13,523 nucleotides of DNA from Nitrosotalea sp. (GCA_020725315.1 DYFG01000002.1:59630-73152), one strand, 5' to 3'. Shown: positions 1-7,104, counted from the first letter of the stretch. Translations and numbers: made by a program. The notes: generated by a model not told the origin, from the sequence alone.

Positions 1-729
1 CTGCAAATGGCAGAACGCACAGGGGTGAATCACACAATCGGCGCCCGCTTCTATCATGTTCACCAACTTCTGACGTGTCCAATCTAAAGATGTTTGTGTA
101 TCTGCGGTTCGCACGCCACCACCCGCGCCACAACACATCAACCGGTCCTTGTACTCTACTGGTTTTGCGCCGATCGCCTTCACGATATCTTCTAAAATGG
201 TGGGTGTCTCAGAAGATCCAAGCCCTCTCACTTCACGAGGCTTGAGGAAGTGACAACCATAATGCACCGCCACATTAACGTCGTTCAAAGGCTTCTTTAC
301 TTTCCCTTTGAGGTTGTCTAATCCGATACCATCGTGAAGAATCGTGACCGCATGGTTTACCGTCGTAGTTCCCTTGTACTCCCTTCCGACTTGTGCTAAT
401 ATCTCATTGACCCTTTCCTTTAATTTGGAATGCTCTTTAAGCAAGTGGTCAGCTTCTTGAAGCGAACCAAAACAACCGTTACACGTCACATAGATCTCAA
501 GCCCCATCTCCTCGGCGATAGCGAGATTTCGTGCTGCAATCGGAAGCCATGTATACATGTTGAAAGAGCCAAAGACACCCGGTGCTGGACAACAGGAAGC
601 ACCCACCATTTCCTTCGACTCTATTCCAAATTCCTTAAAAATCTTTTTCGCCGCTGCTTCTATCCCCGGATATCTGTTTGGTGTGATACACCCGAGGAAA
701 TAAGCATACTCCTTCTTTTCTTCACTCAT
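1..729 (-). CDS. hdrB: CoB--CoM heterodisulfide reductase subunit B (3' end outside window)
   Basis: HdrB is the catalytic cytoplasmic subunit that reduces the heterodisulfide CoM-S-S-CoB using noncubane iron-sulfur clusters held by CCG domains. Reading inward from the left edge gives 243 open residues beginning MSEEKKEYAYFLGC. Two CCG domains are visible: C14-X31-C46C47-X35-C83-X2-C86 and C159-X39-C199C200-X36-C237-X2-C240. Both spacings fit the family pattern CX31-39CCX35-36CXXC. Family members are usually near 290-300 residues, so roughly the last 50 are outside the window. The start ATG at 729 overlaps the hdrC stop as ATGA, with GGAGG seven bases upstream, so translational coupling to hdrC is likely. 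HdrA is not in the window; in several methanogens it is also encoded elsewhere. The call is firm for the family. Which paralogue this is, and whether it runs in the reductive or oxidative direction, cannot be told. Confidence 0.95.
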   Translation of the reverse strand, partial: MSEEKKEYAYFLGCITPNRYPGIEAAAKKIFKEFGIESKEMVGASCCPAPGVFGSFNMYTWLPIAARNLAIAEEMGLEIYVTCNGCFGSLQEADHLLKEHSKLKERVNEILAQVGREYKGTTTVNHAVTILHDGIGLDNLKGKVKKPLNDVNVAVHYGCHFLKPREVRGLGSSETPTILEDIVKAIGAKPVEYKDRLMCCGAGGGVRTADTQTSLDWTRQKLVNMIEAGADCVIHPCAFCHLQ

Positions 730-1277
730 TTCTTCGCCTCCGCTTCTTTAAGATCCATTTTATCCCAATCAAAATCAATCAGTGCATCGAATCCCGTTTC
801 TCTGCATATTATTTGTACTTCTTCCAGCTGTTCATTGTATTTCTGCGTGGTTGGTGGTTGTGAATCGAGACCGAGCGATTCCCGTATCTTCATCTGGTCA
901 GGACCTATCGGTACGCCATGACCGGTTTTGAGCGCATAAACACCAATCTTCCGGTGGGGCACTGACATATGTCCCTCTTTTGCAGCCAGGTTCCTGATTA
1001 CCCGCATTATATCCGTGCATTTTACACCTTTTGGACATCGCTCATAGCACGTGTAACATGTTGTACAATACCACAGTTCAGGAGCGTTAAAAATCTCCTC
1101 GCGCATATCTTCCTGAGCCATCCGGAATAACTTCCTTGTCCTTAGCGCTGTAATTCTTCCTGATGGACAGCCTCCTGTACACTTACCGCATTGCACGCAC
1201 TGCATCAGTGTTTCCATGTGTTCTTCGCCGAAAACCCCGCCTCCCCAATCAATTATTTCATCCAGCAATGTTCCCAT
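726..1277 (-). CDS. hdrC: CoB--CoM heterodisulfide reductase subunit C
   Basis: HdrC is the small ferredoxin-like subunit that passes electrons from HdrA to the HdrB active site in the soluble heterodisulfide reductase complex. The 183-residue product has two classical [4Fe-4S] motifs: C27-X2-C30-X2-C33-X3-C37-P and C71-X2-C74-X2-C77-X3-C81-P. The spacing and length match soluble HdrC rather than the membrane HdrD/E type. The ATG at 1277 has a strong ribosome binding site, AAAGGAGGT, just upstream, which decides the start. It is first in a two-gene unit; its TGA stop overlaps the hdrB start by four bases. A TATA-like box lies about 70 bases upstream in the spacer shared with the divergent DUF460 gene. 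There are no unusual residues or breaks. Confidence 0.95.
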   Translation of the reverse strand: MGTLLDEIIDWGGGVFGEEHMETLMQCVQCGKCTGGCPSGRITALRTRKLFRMAQEDMREEIFNAPELWYCTTCYTCYERCPKGVKCTDIMRVIRNLAAKEGHMSVPHRKIGVYALKTGHGVPIGPDQMKIRESLGLDSQPPTTQKYNEQLEEVQIICRETGFDALIDFDWDKMDLKEAEAKK

Positions 1278-1343
1278 TTGAGCATACCTCCTTTATCCAC
1301 TATTACTTACCTCTTCCTTCTTTACATGACTTTAAATTCCCAG

Positions 1344-1351
1344 TATAAATA
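1344..1351 (-). promoter_or_regulatory. TATA-like box for hdrCB
   Basis: On the minus strand this reads TATTTATA, in an AT-rich stretch of the 135-base divergent spacer. Archaeal transcription usually begins about 25 bases downstream of the box centre, here near 1321. That would leave a leader of roughly 43 bases, enough to hold the AAAGGAGGT ribosome binding site. Inferred by pattern and spacing only. Confidence 0.45.
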
Positions 1352-1380
1352 ATTTGCTATTTTTCTCTTGAGCTGTATAT

Positions 1381-1388
1381 TTTATATG
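1381..1388 (+). promoter_or_regulatory. TATA-like box for the DUF460 gene (leaderless geometry)
   Basis: TTTATATG is centred about 28 bases before the ATG at 1413. The expected transcription start therefore falls within a few bases of the start codon. No good Shine-Dalgarno sits at normal distance (only a G-run at 1394-1398), and an in-frame TAG directly precedes the ATG. This is consistent with a leaderless mRNA. Confidence 0.45.
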
Positions 1389-1412
1389 CCTACGGGGGTA
1401 AAAAATAAATAG

Positions 1413-2630
1413 ATGGCAGATTCACACGCAAAGCGAGATTACACCATCGTTGGCATTGATCCTGGCACGACGATAGGGGTTGCTATAATTGACCTTAACG
1501 GAAACCCTGTAGAAGTGTTCAGCTCAAAAAATTATTCGATCGCCGATACGATAACACGGATCATATCGCGTGGCAAACCCTTGATCGTCGCTTCTGACGT
1601 AACTCCCACCCCCTCAATGGTAAAAAAGATAGGCGGTTTGTTCTCCTCCTTTGTTCATGAACTAGACGGATCATTATCAACGGAAGAGAAGATTGCACTG
1701 ACGAAAGGCGAAGGCTACGAATATAAAAATGTACATGAGCGGGATGCATTAGCAGCCTGTATCAACGCATTCAAGCGATATAAGAAGAAATTCTCGCAGG
1801 TACAGAAGAAGACACCGCCCGGATTGAATGTAGAAGAGGTAAAAGCATTGGTGGTTAAAGGCATCTCCATACGTGCTGCTATAAACGGATTAATCACTGC
1901 TCAAGAGGAGAAGAGGAAGAGGACGGAAGAGAAGGGACAGGACGAGAAGAAAAGGGGTGAAGAGAGTGAAAGCAAAGATCTTCTCAGATTACGCGGGATT
2001 ATGAAAGAGAAAGAGGAGAGAATAGAGCTGTTGGAGGAGCTCACTACCGTTTTAAAAGCTGATGTGCAGGAGAAAGAAGGTGAAATAAGAAGTTTGAAGC
2101 GCAAACTCGATTCTATGCGGACAGAGAGCATGAAGGAGCTGAAAAAAGCAGAGGAGATTAGAAAGAGGGACATGGAGATAGAAAGACTGAAAGAGGAAGT
2201 AAGAGCGAGAGAGAAGGAGAATGCTGAGCTATTGGAGATCATTGAAGGATTAAAAGGGAGGAAAGAGGTAAAAGGTAGAAGAAGGATAAAAATGATACGA
2301 TCGTTCAGTCAGGATGCAATCGTGAACATTGATAGGAAATATGGTCTTGAGAAGGGTGACATTCTATTCCTTGAGGATGGCAGCGGCGGGGGAGCAAGCA
2401 CCGTGGAACTATTAGCGAGAAAAGGTGTCGTTGCCGTAATATATGGTAAAGAGTTATCGCATTTCGCGGCTGCAAGGTTTTTTGAATTGGGTATACCCGC
2501 TTTTTCCACTGATGAAATACCTCTGCTCTTAAAAGAAGATTTCGCTTTTGTAGACCAGGATCTTCTTACCGAAAAGATGGAGGAATGGGAGCGGGAGAGG
2601 AGAAGAAAGAAGGTAATCCTACTCAGATAA
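1413..2630 (+). CDS. DUF460 (COG2433-like) RNase H/RuvC-fold protein with long coiled coil, short form
   Basis: The N-terminal ~125 residues look like the archaeal DUF460 family, predicted RNase H-like nucleases of the RuvC/YqgF fold. Candidate active-site acids are D16 in VGIDPGTT, D62 in ASDVTPTP, and E109 and D111 in HERDALAA. Residues ~164-290 are a highly charged Lys/Glu/Arg coiled coil. Residues ~290-405 form a compact C-terminal part with a glycine-rich turn near the middle. The cellular role of the family is not established; the fold suggests nucleic-acid processing. As I recall, family members are commonly around 600-650 residues with an extra N-terminal region before the DUF460 domain. 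This one is 405 residues, and the in-frame TAG immediately before the ATG rules out an upstream extension. It is divergent from hdrCB and probably leaderless. Family call fairly confident; function unknown. Confidence 0.82.
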   Translation: MADSHAKRDYTIVGIDPGTTIGVAIIDLNGNPVEVFSSKNYSIADTITRIISRGKPLIVASDVTPTPSMVKKIGGLFSSFVHELDGSLSTEEKIALTKGEGYEYKNVHERDALAACINAFKRYKKKFSQVQKKTPPGLNVEEVKALVVKGISIRAAINGLITAQEEKRKRTEEKGQDEKKRGEESESKDLLRLRGIMKEKEERIELLEELTTVLKADVQEKEGEIRSLKRKLDSMRTESMKELKKAEEIRKRDMEIERLKEEVRAREKENAELLEIIEGLKGRKEVKGRRRIKMIRSFSQDAIVNIDRKYGLEKGDILFLEDGSGGGASTVELLARKGVVAVIYGKELSHFAAARFFELGIPAFSTDEIPLLLKEDFAFVDQDLLTEKMEEWERERRRKKVILLR

Positions 2631-2725
2631 CAGGAGTTCTCTTAGTCGTTCTATCTCCTCACCTATCTCTACTTTAACCTGAGAATTGGGTTGCTCAGAC
2701 AATTTCAGTCATAACTCAAAAAAAT

Positions 2726-2743
2726 CCTATTCTTATAAATAGG
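2726..2743 (+). promoter_or_regulatory. Probable mch promoter: TATA box inside an inverted repeat
   Basis: CCTATT (2726-2731) and AATAGG (2738-2743) form a perfect 6-base inverted repeat around CTTATA. The sequence TTATAAATA (2733-2741) within it looks like an archaeal TATA box. The expected transcription start is near 2763, which gives a 12-15 base leader containing GGGTGG ahead of mch. A dyad over the TATA box could be a regulator site, but that is inference. Confidence 0.45.
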
Positions 2744-2774
2744 TGCATGGCTTTGTTATAGAAAGGGTGGAAAA

Positions 2775-3740
2775 ATGATGGTAAGCGTGAATGAGTATGG
2801 ATTGGACGTATTTGAAGAGATGATGGACAATGCAGATGAGTTGAATGTGGGTATCGAGGAGCTGGATAATGGGACAACGATAATAGATGCGGGTGTGGAA
2901 GAAGAGGGGGGATTTGAAGCGGGGTTATACGTCGCGAGAATATGTATGGCTGATCTTGCGGATCTTAAATTCAGCAGTTTTAACCTCGGTAAACTTGTCG
3001 TGCCGGCAATAGAAGTTACCACAGACCATCCTATAATCGCCTGCATGGCATCGCAATTTGCGGGATGGCGGATAAAGGTGAAGAAATTCTTCGGCATGGG
3101 GTCAGGACCCGCAAGGGCGCTTTCGCTCAATCCCCGCGAGCTCTATGAGCAGATAAGGTATACAGACGAGGCAGATGAGGCGGTATTGGTCTTGGAAAGC
3201 AGCACGATACCTGACGAGGAAGTGGCATCGGAGATCGCAAAGGCCTGCAGGGTGGAACCCGAAGACCTCTATATCGTGGTTGTGCCCACAGCATCCGTTG
3301 CGGGCACGGTGCAAATATCCGCGAGGGTCGTGGAAACAGGGATTCACAAACTCGAAACGTTAGGGTTTGATATAAACACCATAAAACATGCTCGTGGGGT
3401 CGTACCGATCTCACCTCTCGTTGGTGATGATGTGAAATGTATGGGTTCGACCAATGATTGCATTATATACTGTGGTCGCGTGTATTATGCCGTGGAGTAC
3501 GAGAAGGTAGAGGAATTGAAAGGCTATGTACAGAAAGTGCCCTCACGGAACTCACGTGATTATGGACAGCCATTTTTCGTCACCTTTAAAAACGCAGGAT
3601 TCGACTTCTTCAAAGTAGATAGTGCAATGTTCGCTCCTGCGGAGATTACGGTGAACGAATTGACCAGTGGGAAAACGTTTACCAGTGGTGAGATAAATCC
3701 CGAGGTGTTACTGGAGTCTTTTGGGATAGAGACATTATAA
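2775..3740 (+). CDS. mch: Methenyltetrahydromethanopterin cyclohydrolase
   Basis: Mch interconverts N5,N10-methenyl-H4MPT and N5-formyl-H4MPT, a cytoplasmic step of methanogenesis and of reverse methanogenesis. The 321-residue product has the family length and landmarks: the motif GSTNDC at 224-229, the segment ARVVETGIHKLE around 183-194, and FFGMGSGPARAL at 105-116. R184 and E187 correspond to the arginine and glutamate reported as catalytic in the Archaeoglobus enzyme. Counting from the second Met they become 183 and 186, as I recall them in that enzyme. There are two tandem ATG codons. The second (2778) sits seven bases after GGGTGG, against four for the first, so the true start may be 2778. 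It stands alone, with a TATA-like box upstream, and is convergent with the phosphoribosyltransferase gene 23 bases away. Confidence 0.96.
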   Translation: MMVSVNEYGLDVFEEMMDNADELNVGIEELDNGTTIIDAGVEEEGGFEAGLYVARICMADLADLKFSSFNLGKLVVPAIEVTTDHPIIACMASQFAGWRIKVKKFFGMGSGPARALSLNPRELYEQIRYTDEADEAVLVLESSTIPDEEVASEIAKACRVEPEDLYIVVVPTASVAGTVQISARVVETGIHKLETLGFDINTIKHARGVVPISPLVGDDVKCMGSTNDCIIYCGRVYYAVEYEKVEELKGYVQKVPSRNSRDYGQPFFVTFKNAGFDFFKVDSAMFAPAEITVNELTSGKTFTSGEINPEVLLESFGIETL

Positions 3741-3763
3741 TTCTTTCCGCTCAGATCGAAGCT

Positions 3764-4444
3764 CTAGCACAGTATCCACACCTCCTTCCCCCTTTCTTCT
3801 TTACTTTTTAGTTTACCGTGGAATGCCATATTCTCCACTATCTCCTTGAGCAGGTGATAGGGCACGTAAAAGTCAAACTCTTCCTTCATAGAAGCCCTTA
3901 TTTCACCCAGACTCATCCATTTCGCACCCTGAGCAAGTACCTTCACCGCTAATTCCGTCACGTCCTCATGGATGCTCCAGGGATATATCACCCATCTCCA
4001 TACTCGTATAAGCTCGCCATAGAAATCGGGAATGAAGGATGAGGAGGTTTTATGATGCATGGTCGCGGTTTTTACATCCTTTACTCCCAGTGATTTGACA
4101 TACTTAACTACAAGATTTATGCTCTCCCCGGTATCAGTCACGTCATCTGCTATCAGTACTTTCTTCTCTTTCACTCTTCTCTTAGCTTCCTCATCAAGCC
4201 CGTATTTCATCTGAGCATCACCAGTAATCGTAGCTGTTAGCCCCCAGTGTTCCATCTTCAAACTGAGCAAATCTTTAAGCAGAAAGAAATCACAGAGCAC
4301 ACGAGCTAAAAACCAGCCTCCTCGCGCTACCCCTATTATAACCTCAGGCTGAAATCCCGCGACCTTTATCTCCTCACGTACATCCTTACAGAGGTCGTAC
4401 GCAGAGGTCCAATCAACCAGAATACAGCTAAATTTCTCGTGCAT
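3764..4444 (-). CDS. Phosphoribosyltransferase (purine-type, COG2236-like) with C-terminal extension
   Basis: Residues ~10-165 form a type I phosphoribosyltransferase domain. The PRPP-binding signature is VLIADDVTDTGES at 96-108, with the paired acids D100-D101. The PPi-loop region is likely VARGGW at 39-44. Such enzymes transfer ribose-5-phosphate from PRPP to a base, and this subgroup is usually annotated as hypoxanthine or xanthine/guanine phosphoribosyltransferase in purine salvage. The substrate cannot be read from the sequence. Residues ~165-226 are an extra segment with alternating helices and a short terminal strand, perhaps winged-helix-like. The ATG at 4444 has GGTGAG about 11 bases upstream, slightly long for a ribosome binding site. 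The gene is divergent from the M20 hydrolase with only 61 bases between the starts. Confidence 0.88.
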   Translation of the reverse strand: MHEKFSCILVDWTSAYDLCKDVREEIKVAGFQPEVIIGVARGGWFLARVLCDFFLLKDLLSLKMEHWGLTATITGDAQMKYGLDEEAKRRVKEKKVLIADDVTDTGESINLVVKYVKSLGVKDVKTATMHHKTSSSFIPDFYGELIRVWRWVIYPWSIHEDVTELAVKVLAQGAKWMSLGEIRASMKEEFDFYVPYHLLKEIVENMAFHGKLKSKEERGKEVWILC

Positions 4445-4505
4445 TAATTAATCGTCTCACCCCCGCTTTACTATTTTTGTCTGCGTATTTAAGATTGTTG
4501 TAAGT
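4445..4505. promoter_or_regulatory. Short divergent promoter region
   Basis: These 61 bases must carry promoters for both flanking genes. GTATTTAAG at 4485-4493 is TATA-like on both strands. On the minus strand it would start transcription near 4463, giving a ~19-base leader for the phosphoribosyltransferase. For the plus-strand gene it is only about 16 bases before the ATG, so a weaker AT-rich stretch near 4466-4478 may serve instead. Pattern only. Confidence 0.3.
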
Positions 4506-5795
4506 ATGAGCGGCAAAAAGGGGAAGGTGGAAGAAAGAATAAAAGAGGATCTGGAAGAAACAGTGGAGCGAGGAGAAACAGAGAGGTATCTGATAGATTG
4601 TCTCAAGGGATTGGTCAGAATACCTACATTTGTTCCGCCCGGCGAGAATTATGGGAAAATAGTTGATTTGCTTATCCCGGTATTTGAGGAGTTTGGGTTT
4701 GGATGCGAACGGATAGCGATGCCGGAAGAGGTATATGAAGCACGACAAAAGAGAGAGGAGTTGCGAGGTGAGAGGGTGAATCTCCTCGCCACCAAGGATT
4801 TCGGCGCAGAGGAGAGTATCGTGATATACACGCATTTAGATGTGGTTCCAGCAGGAGAAGGGTGGAGTGCCTCTCCCTTTGATCCGGTGATGAGCGATGA
4901 GAGGATATATGGTCGTGGCGTAGCGGATTCGAAAGGGAGCGTCGCATCACTTGTAACTGCATTGAGCATTATGGATGAGCAGGGATTAGAGAGCACCTAT
5001 AACATTCGAGTTGCGTTAACCACAGACGAAGAGATCGGACTCTACTCCGGGTTGTGCTTCTTTGCAGATGACGGACTCCTACCGGGCGATTATTTACTCT
5101 GTATGGATGGCGACAACGAGGGTATATGTGTAGCAACGAATGGTGTGATGAACTGGGAGATAAAGGTATATGGCAAGTCATGCCATAGTTCTCTGCCATT
5201 TTTGGGTGTGAATGCGATCGAAAAGACAGTGCTCGTGATTCGGGAGTTAGATGGGCTGAAGAATGTAATTGAGCGGAAGGAATCGAGGATACCTTGCAGT
5301 CCTGAGATCACGGAACTAACAGGGCAGACGCATATAAAGCCTGTCTTTAACGTTACGATGATAAACGGTGGTGTGAAGGAGAATCTTATACCACCGAGTT
5401 GCACCCTGCGGGGCGACCGACGCTATATATCCGAGGAAGCAGTTGAGGAAGTGATACAAGAGTTTGAAGATGCAGTAGAAGCCATAAAAACAACGCATGG
5501 AATAGAATTAGAACTGTATTGTAAACCTGGCTATCCGCCTATGTTTACCGATCCGGATAGCGAATGGGTAAGGCGGGTAAAGGCTGCAGCTTCTGATGCT
5601 TTTGGCGTTTCTAAAGTGACAATAGGTGTGCAAGGGGGGTTAGATGTTGCTTATGCCGTTCAAAGGACAAAGCAGCCAGTTTGTGCTTTTGGTGTTGGCA
5701 GATCGATCGAGAGCAACGCGCACGGACCTGATGAGAACGTTAGAATCCAGGATTTAAAGGATTATGTGAAGTTTTTGGTGACGTTATTGACGTGA
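4506..5795 (+). CDS. M20-family metallohydrolase (ArgE/DapE-like deacylase or peptidase)
   Basis: This 429-residue protein belongs to the M20 zinc hydrolases, which remove acyl groups or cleave short peptides. Expected residues are present: H110 and D112 in YTHLDVVPAG (first metal ligand and catalytic aspartate), D141 in GRGVADSKG (bridging), E175 (general base) and E176 (ligand) in TTDEEIG, D201 in CMDGDN, H227 in KSCHSS at the start of the dimerisation lid, and H406 in NAHGPDE. The typical domain order of catalytic, lid and catalytic is intact. The first ~25 residues are a charged leader before the usual family start, and no clear ribosome binding site precedes the ATG, so the true start could be slightly downstream. 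The substrate (acetylornithine, succinyl-diaminopimelate, a dipeptide or other) cannot be assigned. Isoleucine codons are mostly ATA (18 of 29), apparently the local style. Confidence 0.9.
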   Translation: MSGKKGKVEERIKEDLEETVERGETERYLIDCLKGLVRIPTFVPPGENYGKIVDLLIPVFEEFGFGCERIAMPEEVYEARQKREELRGERVNLLATKDFGAEESIVIYTHLDVVPAGEGWSASPFDPVMSDERIYGRGVADSKGSVASLVTALSIMDEQGLESTYNIRVALTTDEEIGLYSGLCFFADDGLLPGDYLLCMDGDNEGICVATNGVMNWEIKVYGKSCHSSLPFLGVNAIEKTVLVIRELDGLKNVIERKESRIPCSPEITELTGQTHIKPVFNVTMINGGVKENLIPPSCTLRGDRRYISEEAVEEVIQEFEDAVEAIKTTHGIELELYCKPGYPPMFTDPDSEWVRRVKAAASDAFGVSKVTIGVQGGLDVAYAVQRTKQPVCAFGVGRSIESNAHGPDENVRIQDLKDYVKFLVTLLT

Positions 5796-5886
5796 CTGCT
5801 TGTGCATAGGTATGATTGAGCCCGAACCGCACCGTACTCATCATTTTCGCCAGGAAGGAAGATTTGTCTTAGAGGAGCAAGCATAG

Positions 5887-5914
5887 TCACCTTCGATCAG
5901 GTGATTTTATATTT
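5887..5914 (+). promoter_or_regulatory. Inverted repeat abutting a TATA-like box ahead of ndk
   Basis: TCACCT (5887-5892) and AGGTGA (5899-5904) form a perfect 6-base inverted repeat with a 6-base loop. TTTTATATTT (5905-5914) follows directly. It may be a regulator site beside the ndk promoter: transcription would start near 5936, with AAAGGTG at 5951-5957 as ribosome binding site. It may instead be a stem plus T-run that ends transcription from the M20 gene. Both readings are inference. Confidence 0.45.
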
Positions 5915-5965
5915 ACGTATACTGAATAATCCTCTTGAAAAGGTAACCAGAAAGGTGTACAAGCA

Positions 5966-6493
5966 ATGACCGAAGCAACAAAGAAACCGCAATACACACT
6001 GATTATTCTGAAGCCAGACGCACTGGTGAAATCCTTGACCGGGAACATCCTCACCCGCCTTTCAGAAGCACGCCTGAGGATCATAGGTGCAAAGGTTGTC
6101 AGAGTATCTCGGGAACTGGCGGAGCAGCATTACGAGCATTTTAAAGACGAACCGTTCTTTAATGACCTTTATGAATACTTTTCCGGTAAAACCTATGGCC
6201 CGGAGTATGAACGCGTACTTGCGTTTGTGTACAAAGGGGAGGACGCAATCTCAAAAGTGCGAACGATCGCCGGTGCAACGAATCCGCTCGAAGCAGACCC
6301 GACAACCATCCGTGGGGCATACGGCAGGATTAACAAAAAAGGCATCATGGAGAACCTCATCCACTGCTCGGACTCCGAAGAATCCGCGAAAAAAGAGATC
6401 TATCTTTGGTTCGATCCGGACGAGGTTATTGAAGAGATCTACCCCACCAAAAAGGTCATTAAGAACAAGTGCGAAGTGGTTGAATGGGCCTAG
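5966..6493 (+). CDS. ndk: Nucleoside diphosphate kinase, extended variant
   Basis: NDK balances nucleoside triphosphate pools by moving the gamma phosphate through a phosphohistidine. K16 in ILKPDA is the nucleotide-binding lysine, and H133 in NLIHCSDSEES is the catalytic histidine; the canonical motif is HGSD, so Cys replaces Gly. ATNP at 104-107 and the IRGAYG segment also match the family. The 175 residues exceed the usual ~150 because of extra sequence around 70-90 and a C-terminal tail (LWFDPDEVIEEIYP and onward) that I associate with some bacterial NDKs. Codon use differs from the preceding gene: only 1 of 15 isoleucines is ATA. It is alone, not beside the ribosomal-protein genes where archaeal ndk often lies. 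Transfer from bacteria is plausible but not shown. Confidence 0.93.
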   Translation: MTEATKKPQYTLIILKPDALVKSLTGNILTRLSEARLRIIGAKVVRVSRELAEQHYEHFKDEPFFNDLYEYFSGKTYGPEYERVLAFVYKGEDAISKVRTIAGATNPLEADPTTIRGAYGRINKKGIMENLIHCSDSEESAKKEIYLWFDPDEVIEEIYPTKKVIKNKCEVVEWA

Positions 6494-6522
6494 ATAGTGC
6501 GTTCATGTGTCAATGCGTGAAT

Positions 6523-7104
6523 TCATTTTTCTGCACTCACACCCACGGGCATCACATAGAGTGGCCTATGCTGCCTCGGGAGATTCAAGACCCGTGCAAC
6601 TGCATCATCATGAAACGCACCGATGGCGACGGTCGCGAGACCCAACGCTTCGCACTGCAAATAGACGTTCTGTGATACATGCCCCACTTCTATAAGCACG
6701 TATCGTACGCCTCGATCTCCGTATCTTCGCGTTGTTCGTTCATATTCAGCGGCAATCACAAACGATACCGGGGCGTGAGCAACGAACATCTGGCTTAAAC
6801 ATGCGTATGCTAACTCTGTTCTTAAATCGCCCTCCTTATGCACCTCTAACTGCGAATATCCTCGTTCAGTATGATACACGCCGGCATCTATATCCTCTAC
6901 GCAGTCCGCTCCTATTACTACGTACAACTCCAGTGGGTAGGTAGCACCCGCAGACGGTGCCTTCCCCGCAGACCATATTAAGTGCGAAAGGTGCTTCTTG
7001 GTGAGCTTGGTTCTTTTGAACGACCTCCTCGATCTCCTCCTCGCTATTGCCTCTTCCACTGATATCGCCCCTTTCTTATCCACCTCTTCCAATTTTATTC
7101 TCAT
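6523..7104 (-). CDS. SagB-type nitroreductase-family flavoprotein
   Basis: The 193-residue product fits the FMN-dependent nitroreductase fold, SagB/ThcOx-type subgroup. The N-terminal RRRSRRSFKR (22-31) is the usual phosphate-contacting basic motif. PSAGATYPLELYVV (50-63) is the subgroup signature, and GLATVAIGAFHD (155-166) with PLYVMPVG near the end closes the fold. SagB enzymes oxidise azolines to azoles in some ribosomal peptide pathways, but many archaea carry standalone members of unknown substrate. No YcaO cyclodehydratase is in this window, so a peptide-modification role is not supported. The ATG at 7104 is preceded by CAGGAG at good distance. A possible 56-residue ORF ends 24 bases upstream. 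It is convergent with ndk across a 29-base gap. Confidence 0.87.
   Translation of the reverse strand: MRIKLEEVDKKGAISVEEAIARRRSRRSFKRTKLTKKHLSHLIWSAGKAPSAGATYPLELYVVIGADCVEDIDAGVYHTERGYSQLEVHKEGDLRTELAYACLSQMFVAHAPVSFVIAAEYERTTRRYGDRGVRYVLIEVGHVSQNVYLQCEALGLATVAIGAFHDDAVARVLNLPRQHRPLYVMPVGVSAEK

Noticed and set aside
430..921. Plus-strand frame of 163 codons across hdrB and hdrC.
   Set aside because: It is antisense to both subunits, whose cysteine motifs are exact. The translated product is low-complexity shadow sequence.
1920..2280. Purine-rich, repeat-like stretch in the DUF460 gene.
   Set aside because: It is explained by the Lys/Glu/Arg coiled coil using AAG, GAG, AGA and AGG codons. 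No fixed repeat unit is present.
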